In this document: in pieces, positions 55,418 through 63,362 of the stretch
Position numbering within the stretch: the stretch's first letter is position 1
How the letters are laid out: every line of letters starts with the position of its first letter
DNA from: Kiritimatiellia bacterium
Lineage (GTDB): Bacteria > Verrucomicrobiota > Kiritimatiellia > UBA8416 > JADHWI01
Length of the DNA: 64,000 bases
Assembly (NCBI GenBank): GCA_016783565.1
Contig: JADHWI010000004.1
Coordinates: 22,346-86,345, forward strand
Reading direction: 5' to 3'
Program-made: the position numbers and the translations under genes
The notes under the pieces: model-generated
What the model was told of the DNA's origin: nothing
Databases searched by the model: none
What the model saw: only the letters and a program-made list of their open reading frames with translations

Positions 55418-56800
55418 ATGGCTGAAGTTGTGATTGATGCGGTTCCTCAGAAAGTGCGCGACTTGTTTAACAAAGGATTTTCGGCGCTGGAGCGAGGCAG
55501 GCTTGACTATGCAATTGACATGCTTTCGGAATGTCTTATAGATGTGCCGCAGTTCCTTCAGGCACGGCGGTTTCTTCGTGCCGCCGAGATGCAGCTATAC
55601 AAGGCTAATTGCGGATCGTCGGTGTCACGCATTGCGGCGCTGGCATCCACATTGCCCCTCTATCCTGTCGCCTTGTTGAAAATGTACAAAGGCGGCTTGC
55701 CGGCGGTGAATGCGGTTGACAAGCTGTTGCGCAAGGCTCCGTTGTTTAAACCTTATATGTTGATGTTTGCTCATGCGGCCGAGAGTGCAGATATGCCGGA
55801 AGCGGCCGTTCAGATGCTGGAAATCGGACGTGAGCACCACGTGGACGACGCACAGATTCTTGAGGGGTTGGGAGAGGCCTATGTCAAGGGCGAGCGACAT
55901 AAGGACGCCATTGCGTGCTATGAACGTGTTTGTGAACTGCGTCCCAATGATCCTGCTGCGCTCAAGTTGCTGAAAGATGCCATGGCGCTTGACAGTTTGA
56001 GTTCAGATTGGTCGCAGGCAGGGGAAGAAGGCGGTAGTTTTCAAGACCTTGTTCGCGATTCTGATGAAGCGAAACGCCTCGAGAAAGAAAGCAAGGCCGT
56101 CAAAAGCGAAGCGGATATCAACTTGCTTATTGATGATACGCTGAAAAGAATCGAGGCAGAGCCTGAAAATACAAATTATTATCGGTCACTCTCACGACTG
56201 TACGCACAGATTCATTCCTTTGATGATGCTGAAAATACCTTGAAGAAGGCCATTGAGTTGGCTCCGGGTGACCCGGAAATTGAGAATGCACTCATGAATG
56301 TACGCGTTCAACGTTTTGATGCTCAAATCAAGGAGTTGGATGCGCAAGGGGATGCAGAAGCTGCAACGGCTATGAGAGGCGAGCGCGATCAGTTTGTCTT
56401 TGATGATCTCCAGGATCGTGTTCATCGTTATCCCAATGATTTGATGTTGCGCTATAAACTCGGTGTCATCATGTATGAGAATAAATACATTACTGAGGCT
56501 ATTCAGCAATTTCAGCTTGCACAGCGAAATGCCAAGAATCGTACGCGAGCGTTGTATTACCTGGGTATGTGTTTCAATGTGAAGGGGCAATTTGATCTGG
56601 CTGCACAGCAGCTTCAGACTGCGGCGTCGGAGCTTTCCGTTATGGACGGGACCAAGAAAGATATCCTCTACGCAATGGGTGAAATTGCGGAGAAAACCGG
56701 TGATACGGTATCCGCCTTAGAGTACTTTAAGCAGATTTATCAAGTTGATATCCAGTTCCGTGACGTGGCGCAGAAAGTGGAGAAGGGATACGGCAAATAG
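55418..56800 (+). CDS. TPR-repeat protein
   Basis: The 460-residue protein consists of tetratricopeptide repeats. Recognisable units are at residues about 18-50 (FNKGFSALERGRLDYAIDML), 145-180 (DAQILEGLGEAYVKGERHKDAIACYERV), 240-290, and 345-440 (ALYYLGMCFNVKGQFDLAAQQL). It has no signal peptide or membrane segment, so it is probably a cytoplasmic scaffold. AGGAG lies 6 nt before ATG 55418. Its partner is not evident. Confidence 0.85.
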   Translation: MAEVVIDAVPQKVRDLFNKGFSALERGRLDYAIDMLSECLIDVPQFLQARRFLRAAEMQLYKANCGSSVSRIAALASTLPLYPVALLKMYKGGLPAVNAVDKLLRKAPLFKPYMLMFAHAAESADMPEAAVQMLEIGREHHVDDAQILEGLGEAYVKGERHKDAIACYERVCELRPNDPAALKLLKDAMALDSLSSDWSQAGEEGGSFQDLVRDSDEAKRLEKESKAVKSEADINLLIDDTLKRIEAEPENTNYYRSLSRLYAQIHSFDDAENTLKKAIELAPGDPEIENALMNVRVQRFDAQIKELDAQGDAEAATAMRGERDQFVFDDLQDRVHRYPNDLMLRYKLGVIMYENKYITEAIQQFQLAQRNAKNRTRALYYLGMCFNVKGQFDLAAQQLQTAASELSVMDGTKKDILYAMGEIAEKTGDTVSALEYFKQIYQVDIQFRDVAQKVEKGYGK

Positions 56801-56850
56801 ATAAGCGTCGAATCAACGAGGGAGTGCGACTCGGCGGGAGCGACAGGCTT

Positions 56851-57678
56851 TTATTCAGCAGGCTGTATCCCGTTTGACGGCTTTGGCCGTTCTGGCCAAG
56901 TTCCGTTCATCGCATTTTCGACAATGAGACGCGTATCTTGTGGGAAATCGCTTCGTAGCATCCATTTGATGAAATTCGGGTCGTTTCTGACCAGGTCGGC
57001 CAATGGCCGTCCCTTATTTTTTCCGAAGTTGATGGAAACCTGGCCGTTTTCCCACCGTAAGCGTCCCGTTCGATCCACCCAGTCCGGATCTTTTGGGTTA
57101 CAGTAATCGTGCAGCGCGTCTGGATCTGTGGGTAGATCGTTGTACTTGTCGTATTGCCCTTCCAGAACCCGGATTGTAGCCAGGACGTCATCCTCGGCGC
57201 CGTGGGCCCCCATATGCATTTCTCCGCAGTAGAATGACAGGGCTGCACTCAGGTCACGCGGCTCTTTTCGATGAAAAATGCGTTGCACGTCGATCATGCG
57301 TCGTGATTCTGTATCAAACGTGACGCCGGCACGTTTGAACTCCTCCTGTAACATTGGAACATCAAAACGCACGATGTTATAGCCAGCCAGGTCGCTGTCA
57401 TCCAGAAGCTCACATACTTTTTCTGCAATCTCTTTGAATGTGGGGCTTTCGCGCACGTCATCGTCGGTGATGCCGTGAATGCGTGTGGACCCTTCCGGGA
57501 TAGGCATCTCGGGGTTGACACGGTAGGTATAGGTGCGTCGTTCGCCATCGGGAAACAGCTTGGTCACGGCAAGGTCGATGATGCGGTCTCCGCGTGGAGA
57601 TGTGCCAGTTGATTCTATATCGAAGAATGCCAGCGGTCGGTCAAGTTTGAGTAGGATATGTTGCTCTTTTTTAGTCAT
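56851..57678 (-). CDS. DEDDh 3'-5' exonuclease with C-terminal DUF3820-like domain
   Basis: The 275-residue protein has an exonuclease domain like DNA polymerase III epsilon: LAFFDIESTGTSPRGDRIID (first Asp/Glu), RIHGITDDDV, AGYNIVRFDVPML and HGAEDDVLATIRVL with the catalytic His/Asp. A C-terminal unit, VSINFGKNKGRPLADLVRND, resembles a small domain attached to such exonucleases. It degrades DNA or RNA single strands from the 3' end. It is 36 nt downstream of tag on the same strand, so a repair role is plausible. Confidence 0.85.
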   Translation of the reverse strand: MTKKEQHILLKLDRPLAFFDIESTGTSPRGDRIIDLAVTKLFPDGERRTYTYRVNPEMPIPEGSTRIHGITDDDVRESPTFKEIAEKVCELLDDSDLAGYNIVRFDVPMLQEEFKRAGVTFDTESRRMIDVQRIFHRKEPRDLSAALSFYCGEMHMGAHGAEDDVLATIRVLEGQYDKYNDLPTDPDALHDYCNPKDPDWVDRTGRLRWENGQVSINFGKNKGRPLADLVRNDPNFIKWMLRSDFPQDTRLIVENAMNGTWPERPKPSNGIQPAE

Positions 57679-57714
57679 GCAGTCATCCTAACGGCTTTAA
57701 CGCTGTGCATCAAC

Positions 57715-58290
57715 TCACGAATTCAATTGTTCTATTTCGGCATGACGAAAGCATTCTGTTACGTGGTCGTTGACCATGCCGATGGATTGCATGAATGCGT
57801 AGCAGATAGTGGAGCCAACGAAATTGAAACCGCGGCGTTTCAAGTCTTTACTCATGGTGTCTGACCGTGTGTCTTTTGACGGTATCTGGTCCATGGATAT
57901 CCATGTGTTCTGAATGGGGTTGCCGTCAACGTATCGCCAGATAAACGTCTCCAAAGATCCGAATTCTTCGATAATGGCTAACGTTCCACGGGCATTTCTG
58001 ATAGCGGATTCAATCTTAAGACGGTTGCGTACGATGCCCGCATCGGCAAGTAGACGCTGAACGTCTCTGTTATTGTATTCAGCAATTTTTGTATAATCAA
58101 AATTGTTGAATGCCTTTCTGTAATTATTTCGCTTTCGTAGAATGGTCAGCCAGCTTAATCCTGCTTGTGCGCCCTCAAGTATGAGCATTTCAAACAGGTA
58201 CCGATCATCGTGAATGGGAACCCCCCAGTCCTCATCGTGGTATGCAACATAAAGCGGATCGCTGCCGCACCATTCACATCTTTTTTTCAT
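57715..58290 (-). CDS. tag: DNA-3-methyladenine glycosylase I
   Basis: The 191-residue protein matches Tag: RCEWCGSDPLYVAYHDEDWGVP with Zn-ligand Cys4/His17-type positions, FEMLILEGAQAGLSWLTIL, and the late NDHVTECFRH with His and Cys ligands. It excises 3-methyladenine from alkylated DNA. It appears to form a two-gene unit with the downstream exonuclease. Confidence 0.95.
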   Translation of the reverse strand: MKKRCEWCGSDPLYVAYHDEDWGVPIHDDRYLFEMLILEGAQAGLSWLTILRKRNNYRKAFNNFDYTKIAEYNNRDVQRLLADAGIVRNRLKIESAIRNARGTLAIIEEFGSLETFIWRYVDGNPIQNTWISMDQIPSKDTRSDTMSKDLKRRGFNFVGSTICYAFMQSIGMVNDHVTECFRHAEIEQLNS

Positions 58291-58358
58291 TTTACTTTAC
58301 TCAATACGGATGGCTCTTATGTGCTTATCAATGGATTAAGCGAACATGCAGTCTTCCT

Positions 58359-59816
58359 CTATTCGGGAAGGGTTTCTTTCCATTCCGATAGTTGTTGGAG
58401 CAGGCGGGAAACGATGATTGGATTTTGTTCGGCTACATTGTTTCTTTCTTCGGGATCCTTTGGGATGTGATACAACTCTTTCCTGCTTCCGTCCGGTTCG
58501 GCAAAGAGTTTCCAGTCACCATCCCGTATGGCAAGGCCTGGAGGGGTGAACGCCTTGTTTCCGTGAACGCGACCGCGCCATTCCCAGAAGAGTGGTCGTC
58601 GTCGGGCCCGGGGGGTGCCTTTTAGTATATCTGAGACATCTTCGCCGTCAGGTTTGATGTCGGGTGTGGGAATGCCCGCAAGGGCGCATACCGTGGGAAG
58701 CCAGTCGACGGCCGCCATAACAGAAGTCTTGTCTACTGCTCCCGCAGGAATGTGATCAGGCCAGCGGGCAATGCATGGCATGCGAATGCCACCCTCGTAT
58801 AAGCTACGCTTTCGGCCTCTGAGCCGTCCAGTAGAGCCCATGCCCGAATTGCGCACGTTGCCGATGTGGTAATCTTCAGGGCCATTATCGCTCGTGAAGA
58901 AAATTAGAGTATGGTCTGCGATTTTCATCTCATCCAGTTTGTCAAGCAGTCGCCCCAGTGCCGCGTCAATATTGCCCATGACGGCACAGTAGGTTTTCAT
59001 CTGTTCTTCAAGGTCACTGGCCTTTTCAGCGTAGCCGCGCATCCATGATTCAAAGTCTTCTGGCTTTGCTTTAAGGCCCTGGTATTTCTTTAACTGTTCC
59101 GTAGTTGGACGGTTTGGCGCATGCGGAAGGAGTGTCCAGAGATTCAGGTAGAATGGCTGTCCTTCATTTTTTTCCAGAAAGGCGATGGCTTCGTCGACAA
59201 TGAGGTCGGTTGAGTGAGTCCAGAAATGGTCTTTGTTTGTGCAGGAATCGTAGCTGAGGTGCGCAAGATCAGTTTTGCTTTTCTTGCCGTTTCGGTCCCA
59301 GCTGGGGCCTGTTCCGACCAGGGTCCGATATGCATCAATGCCATACGCGCCGGGCTCCGGTGCATTCTGCGTGTTGCCAAGGTGCCATTTTCCGAAATGG
59401 CCGGTGTGGTATCCGGCGTTTTGAAGGATGCGTGTGACCATAGCTGCTTTTGGATCCAGATAATCCGGCATGCCGAGGTGCTTGTTATGGCTGTGTTTCC
59501 AGAGGTGTTGGTGAATACGATGTCGAGCGGGATAGTGGCCCGTCATAAATGCCGCCCTGCTTGGCGAACAAACTGAGGCGCTGGAGTAGAATTGCTCGAA
59601 ACGAGTTCCTTCTTTGGCCAGTCTGTCCATGTTGGGTGTTTTAAGGTAGGGGTGACCTGCGCATTTGAGATCCTGCCATCCCTGGTCATCTGTGAAGAAA
59701 AATATAAAGTTTGGGCGTGGCTTGTTGCGGGCGCCCGTTGCAGCCAGGCATCCCTGCATAGCCAGGCTGATTCCTCCTAATCCAAGTGTTTTCAGAAAAG
59801 TTCTTCTGGAGTTCAT
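58359..59816 (-). CDS. Tat-exported type I sulfatase
   Basis: The 485-residue protein starts with a twin-arginine signal (NSRRTFLKTLGLGG) that runs into MQGC, a possible lipoprotein Cys23. It has FIFFFTDDQGWQDLKCAG (metal Asp pair), CSPSR with Cys83 as formylglycine precursor, GHFGKWHLGN and FFTSDNGPEDYH. It hydrolyses sulfate esters. It differs from the two sulfatases at 19.4-22.7 kb in using the Tat path. It lies 22 nt after the WxxxDP-repeat protein gene on the same strand. Confidence 0.9.
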   Translation of the reverse strand: MNSRRTFLKTLGLGGISLAMQGCLAATGARNKPRPNFIFFFTDDQGWQDLKCAGHPYLKTPNMDRLAKEGTRFEQFYSSASVCSPSRAAFMTGHYPARHRIHQHLWKHSHNKHLGMPDYLDPKAAMVTRILQNAGYHTGHFGKWHLGNTQNAPEPGAYGIDAYRTLVGTGPSWDRNGKKSKTDLAHLSYDSCTNKDHFWTHSTDLIVDEAIAFLEKNEGQPFYLNLWTLLPHAPNRPTTEQLKKYQGLKAKPEDFESWMRGYAEKASDLEEQMKTYCAVMGNIDAALGRLLDKLDEMKIADHTLIFFTSDNGPEDYHIGNVRNSGMGSTGRLRGRKRSLYEGGIRMPCIARWPDHIPAGAVDKTSVMAAVDWLPTVCALAGIPTPDIKPDGEDVSDILKGTPRARRRPLFWEWRGRVHGNKAFTPPGLAIRDGDWKLFAEPDGSRKELYHIPKDPEERNNVAEQNPIIVSRLLQQLSEWKETLPE

Positions 59817-59838
59817 GTTGTGGATCCGTCTGTATGTA

Positions 59839-61326
59839 TCAGTGTAGTAGGTTTTCTTTGTGCTTCTGTGGCATATCGGAGGCCAGAATGTAGGCGGTGG
59901 CAGATGTGGGGTCCTGTCGCATCCAGTGCGTGGCTACCTGGTACATCGTTTGTTTTCTCATTCCGCTTGTGGTAATTGAGGCCGCCCAGGTCATGGCGTT
60001 GGCCGGATCCTGTTTCATGGTCGCACGCACAAGTGTGCTTGCCGCCGGGTCGGTCTCCCATGAGGGGGGGTATTGCCCCAGCCATTCTGAGGTGGCGGTA
60101 GGGTCTGCCTTGATCCAGGCTGCTGTGAGCCGACTGAGTTCACGCCGTCGCAGTTCGGGTTCGTTCAGGGCCATAATCCAGTTTCCGGCAGCTTCGGGTG
60201 CATTCTTGCTCCATGACGAAACCAGACGATCGACGGCCGGCTGGTAGGCGGCGCTGCCCCGCAGGGCCTCGGTCCATTCTGCGGCCAGCTCAGGCTGGTA
60301 TGGCGTCCACGTTGAGATCATGGCTTCGGCCAGCAGGCGTTGGCTGCTGCCTTCACGAACCTCGTTGAATAACGTAGACATGGCGACAGGGTCAACACGC
60401 TTACTCATGTTGCCGATGACGCTATAGACGGCTGCGCGTTGGAGCTTCAGGTCGGGCAGTTTCCAAATATGGTCGAATGCCCAATCCGGGTCCTTTTTTG
60501 TCATCATATTAAAGAAAGGCCCCAGGCTGCTTTTTATGGCGTCGCCTTCAATATCCGGATCGGATGACAGCCATGTGAAGGCTGCATCCGGGTCAGCGGA
60601 AGCCCAGCTCATAAGGGCATTCTTTACTGCAGCATTGCGTGTAAGACGGTTGTCGATGCCGGCGGCATATTCCAGCGCGGATGCAGGTTCCAGTTGCCCC
60701 CATCGTGACATCAAACCCTGAAACAGTGCGTCGGCATTCGGTCCCCATTCCATATCTGCAATGGCGGCCAGTGCGGTCTCAATGTCTTCCGGTGCAATGT
60801 TTGCCATTGCCGCCTTGATTTGTTTTGAGTTCATGGTTCCGGATGCAATGGCCTGGTGCAAGGCAGACAGTCGCTTTTCCTGCTCGCCCTTAAGTGCATC
60901 GGAGTTTCTTGAGGATGGGTTTGCGTTGTTTAGTACGGTCGGTCGTTCGCCGCCTTCTCTTGCCGATAGGTAAAGGTCTCCTTCCGCCAGAAGCTCGGTA
61001 TGAGAGTTGTCGTCGCCGGAGCGTTGCGAGGCGTCTGTGACGCTATTGCCTTGTTCGTTGAGGGGGGTGCTCTCGGTTGGGCTTGTGCCTCCTTGAGCCT
61101 TGTTCTTGCCTGCAGTCAATGACATGGAGTCATGCGTACCCTGAAGGATTGTTTCCGTTGGAGTTGCGGGTATCTCTTCCGGTTTCTCGCGCAAGGTTGC
61201 GAAGGAGATCGCACCGACAATGCCGATGCAGGTGGTGCCAAGAACGATTTCCAGCACGGTAATTCTGGCCGTTCCATTACGCCTAGTTCCGTAATGCGTA
61301 TTTGCGTTGTTCATTTTGGTGCTCAT
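59839..61326 (-). CDS. Membrane-anchored WxxxDP-repeat protein of unknown function
   Basis: The 495-residue protein has one N-terminal membrane helix (VLEIVLGTTCIGIVGAISFA, residues 24-43). A Ser/Thr/Glu-rich linker follows to about 150, then a long array of 30-35-residue helical repeats marked by phrases such as SWASADPDAAFTWLSS, KDPDWAFDHIW, AWIKADPTATSEWLGQ and MKQDPANAMTWAAS. Similar repeats occur in planctomycete and verrucomicrobial proteins of unknown role. The repeats would form a solenoid outside the cytoplasm for protein contact. No enzyme motif is visible. Confidence 0.75.
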   Translation of the reverse strand: MSTKMNNANTHYGTRRNGTARITVLEIVLGTTCIGIVGAISFATLREKPEEIPATPTETILQGTHDSMSLTAGKNKAQGGTSPTESTPLNEQGNSVTDASQRSGDDNSHTELLAEGDLYLSAREGGERPTVLNNANPSSRNSDALKGEQEKRLSALHQAIASGTMNSKQIKAAMANIAPEDIETALAAIADMEWGPNADALFQGLMSRWGQLEPASALEYAAGIDNRLTRNAAVKNALMSWASADPDAAFTWLSSDPDIEGDAIKSSLGPFFNMMTKKDPDWAFDHIWKLPDLKLQRAAVYSVIGNMSKRVDPVAMSTLFNEVREGSSQRLLAEAMISTWTPYQPELAAEWTEALRGSAAYQPAVDRLVSSWSKNAPEAAGNWIMALNEPELRRRELSRLTAAWIKADPTATSEWLGQYPPSWETDPAASTLVRATMKQDPANAMTWAASITTSGMRKQTMYQVATHWMRQDPTSATAYILASDMPQKHKENLLH

Positions 61327-61354
61327 TGTGTGCCGTATGATTGGTGGTGTGGGA

Positions 61355-61378
61355 GGGGCGCTCAGCGATGGGCGTCCC
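61355..61378. repeat. GC-rich hairpin next to the 3' gene remnant
   Basis: GGGGCGC and GCGTCCC pair over 7 bp with one G-U. On the minus strand GGGACG occurs twice within 25 nt here (near 61373-61378 and 61391-61396). It may be a REP-like element or a terminator for the gene remnant; there is no T-tract. Confidence 0.4.
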
Positions 61379-61395
61379 TATCCCGATCGACGTCC

Positions 61396-61554
61396 CTACA
61401 GGTTAAGAACCAAGCGAAGGCCCTCATCAACCTGACGCATTGTCTGGGCATCGGTGTCTTCGACCTTGTCGCTTCCGGCTCCAATCTGTACGGTACTGTA
61501 CAAAATACAGGTCAACGGGTCAATTCTCGTTATCTTGGCCAACGTGCGATTGAA
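61396..61554 (-). pseudogene. Orphan 3' gene remnant, 52 codons
   Basis: A minus-strand frame bounded by in-frame TAG at 61555-61557 has no start codon near its beginning. It encodes FNRTLAKITRIDPLTCILYS and continues through IGAGSDKVEDTDAQTMRQVD to GLRLVLNL and a stop at 61396. The amino-acid mix is like that of a real protein terminus. It looks like the C-terminal end of a gene cut by insertion or deletion just beside the SGNH hydrolase gene, whose stop is at 61575. I do not recognise the parent protein. Confidence 0.5.
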
Positions 61555-61574
61555 CTATTTTCTTGTTCGCCTTC

Positions 61575-62240
61575 TCATTCTGCAGAAAGCGTGCCTGCGA
61601 CCTGCTTCGCAAGTTTCTTATATCCATCCACTGTGTAATGCACATCGCCTGGCTTCTTGAAATGATTGGCTGGGAAGCTCTTAGAGAGAGTGTGTAGGTC
61701 GTTGATGGGTACTCGATGCTTCTTCATGATCTTTGTGGCTACAGCATTGTATTTTCTATCGTCACCCACAATGCGCCCAGCTTCTCCCTCTGGAACAACG
61801 GTAGTGTGAGCCCAGATTAGTTTTGCATTCGTTTTCTTTAACCGAACGACGAGCTGATCAAGATTGGCCTCATATTGCTCCAATGTATGGGTTATCTTGC
61901 CATTGACCTTGTCTCTATTTCCCTGGACCTTGGATTTTGGATGACGGTAACAGAGATCCCATAGACCCCAATTGAAATGGATAATATCCCATCTTGTATC
62001 GCCGATCCATTTGTCGAGATTCTTCAATCCCATTCCGGTGTGCCCCGCATTGCCTCTATGATGCGTTACAACAGCCTTACTCTTCAGGATCTTAGCAACA
62101 TGGGGAGTATATCCTATGGATATTGAATCCCCGATGATCAACACCTTGGGCAGATCGTTCTTCTGAGGCGTATCCTTCGCAAAAAGTAATGGCAAGGCGA
62201 TGTAAGTCAGCAGAAATGTTGAAATTAGTAGTTTTTTCAT
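61575..62240 (-). CDS. Secreted SGNH/GDSL hydrolase
   Basis: The 221-residue protein has a signal peptide (MKKLLISTFLLTYIALPLLF) and the SGNH motifs: VLIIGDSISIGY with nucleophile Ser, HHRGNAGHTG (Gly), WDIIHFNWGLWDL with Asn, and GDVHYTVDGY with catalytic Asp and His. Such proteins are esterases, often removing acetyl groups from polysaccharides. An AGGAAA box precedes the ATG. It is the last gene of the cluster of glycoside-hydrolase-like genes at the right edge, so deacetylation of the same glycan is likely. Confidence 0.88.
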   Translation of the reverse strand: MKKLLISTFLLTYIALPLLFAKDTPQKNDLPKVLIIGDSISIGYTPHVAKILKSKAVVTHHRGNAGHTGMGLKNLDKWIGDTRWDIIHFNWGLWDLCYRHPKSKVQGNRDKVNGKITHTLEQYEANLDQLVVRLKKTNAKLIWAHTTVVPEGEAGRIVGDDRKYNAVATKIMKKHRVPINDLHTLSKSFPANHFKKPGDVHYTVDGYKKLAKQVAGTLSAE

Positions 62241-62266
62241 TAGTGATATTTCCTTTCTCCGTTTGG

Positions 62267-62296
62267 CGAACGCCTAAACTAAGGCACGCGGTTTAC
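62267..62296 (-). repeat. 30-bp intergenic repeat, copy 1
   Basis: This 30-bp segment matches 63296-63325 at 24 of 30 positions, including an identical CGCGGTTTAC end (plus strand). It covers the stop of the GH43-like gene and lies just upstream of the SGNH gene. Part of it continues into an imperfect palindrome of the form GTTTAGGCG-TT-CGCCAAAC on the minus strand. Confidence 0.6.
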
Positions 62297-63282
62297 CGCC
62301 TCGCCTTCAGCTCCTTGCTCGAATAGAAGACTCCGATCACACGCGTCTGCTTTCCTTGCAGCGTGGGAAAGTGCCCGCCGGGATTTCCGTCGTGGTCTTT
62401 CATGTTGCAGGTCATGACGTAACGACCAAGTTCTGGGATATACGCAATATCCGGATCTTGGATTCTGTAATTGTCCCAGTCATCGACTTCATCAGATCGT
62501 GGGGTGATTGCTTTGCCCAGGTATTCAAAGGGCTTATTAAGGTCTTTCGATCTCCATGCAACGACCTTGTAGGGACTACCCTTTGATTCCCGGTCGCAGA
62601 AGATATAGTAGATTCCTTCAATCTTGGCGATTGTGGCGTCACCCACGCCATACTTGTGTCCCCCGTCGGGATTAGGGTCGACGGCTTTGGCATTGACGAG
62701 CTTCCAGTCGCCCAGCCCTGTCTCAGAAGTGAAATGAGCCAGACTGGTTCCATCAGGGCCGTGAGGGAATCTGCCATGCTCCCCAAACATGTGGAATACC
62801 CCATCCTCGACGTAGACACCTATGTCATCGCACTTCTTGTGAGGAAAGGTGCCTGCTGCCTTCCACTTTCCGCTGGCTTCCTCCAGCGGTCCAGAGAACG
62901 TGTATACTTTGCCCTCTTCATAAATATAGTACGTGCCATTCACCTTTACGCCGTCATCGTACTCGTAATGGTTTCCGATCTTGTATTGGTCGGAGACAAA
63001 CTCCCAGTCGGCACTGCGCCATGAGAACTTCTTTGCCCGCCACAAATGGGCTGCTTTAGGGGTGTGGCTAATGATCAGGTGATAGGGGTATTCTAACTCC
63101 GGTTCAACAAAGAGTATCGAGTCGTGGTTGTTGCCCTTCGTCGTAATGAAAGCGTTGTTGTCAGCTGGTCGATACCACCCGATCCAGGGATCCTTATCCA
63201 TTGATGGTTTCTCCGCATGGCATAGGTAGACCGCTACAAAGGCAACTACTAAAAAACTGGTGGATACATGGGCTCGTTTCAT
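62293..63282 (-). CDS. Secreted GH43/GH32-like five-bladed propeller protein
   Basis: The 329-residue protein has a signal peptide (MKRAHVSTSFLVVAFVAVYL) and propeller-blade phrases seen in clan GH-F/GH-J enzymes: YDDGVKVNGTYYIYEEG, DDIGVYVEDGVFHMFGEHG, YGVGDATIAKIEGIYYIFCD, and RIQDPDIAYIPELGRYVM. It probably hydrolyses or binds an oligosaccharide outside the cytoplasm. The family and specificity cannot be fixed by eye. I chose ATG 63282 (AAGGAAA upstream) over ATG 63309. It lies between the GH32 gene and the SGNH gene. Confidence 0.75.
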   Translation of the reverse strand: MKRAHVSTSFLVVAFVAVYLCHAEKPSMDKDPWIGWYRPADNNAFITTKGNNHDSILFVEPELEYPYHLIISHTPKAAHLWRAKKFSWRSADWEFVSDQYKIGNHYEYDDGVKVNGTYYIYEEGKVYTFSGPLEEASGKWKAAGTFPHKKCDDIGVYVEDGVFHMFGEHGRFPHGPDGTSLAHFTSETGLGDWKLVNAKAVDPNPDGGHKYGVGDATIAKIEGIYYIFCDRESKGSPYKVVAWRSKDLNKPFEYLGKAITPRSDEVDDWDNYRIQDPDIAYIPELGRYVMTCNMKDHDGNPGGHFPTLQGKQTRVIGVFYSSKELKARR

Positions 63283-63295
63283 CTTACTTTCCTTT

Positions 63296-63325
63296 CGAAC
63301 GTCTGACATGAGGCGCGCGGTTTAC
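63296..63325 (-). repeat. 30-bp intergenic repeat, copy 2
   Basis: This copy precedes the GH43-like gene by 14 nt and, like copy 1, is followed on the minus strand by GAAAGGAAA, which serves as ribosome site. It lies 31 nt after the stop of the GH32 gene. Confidence 0.6.
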
Positions 63326-63362
63326 TCCATCGTCTCAATGGCCTTGTTCCAAACTCCCCATG

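Noticed and set aside
62255-62300. Integron attC site
   Set aside because: GTTTAGGC resembles a core site, but the required GTTRRRY/RYYYAAC pair is not met and no integrase gene is visible.
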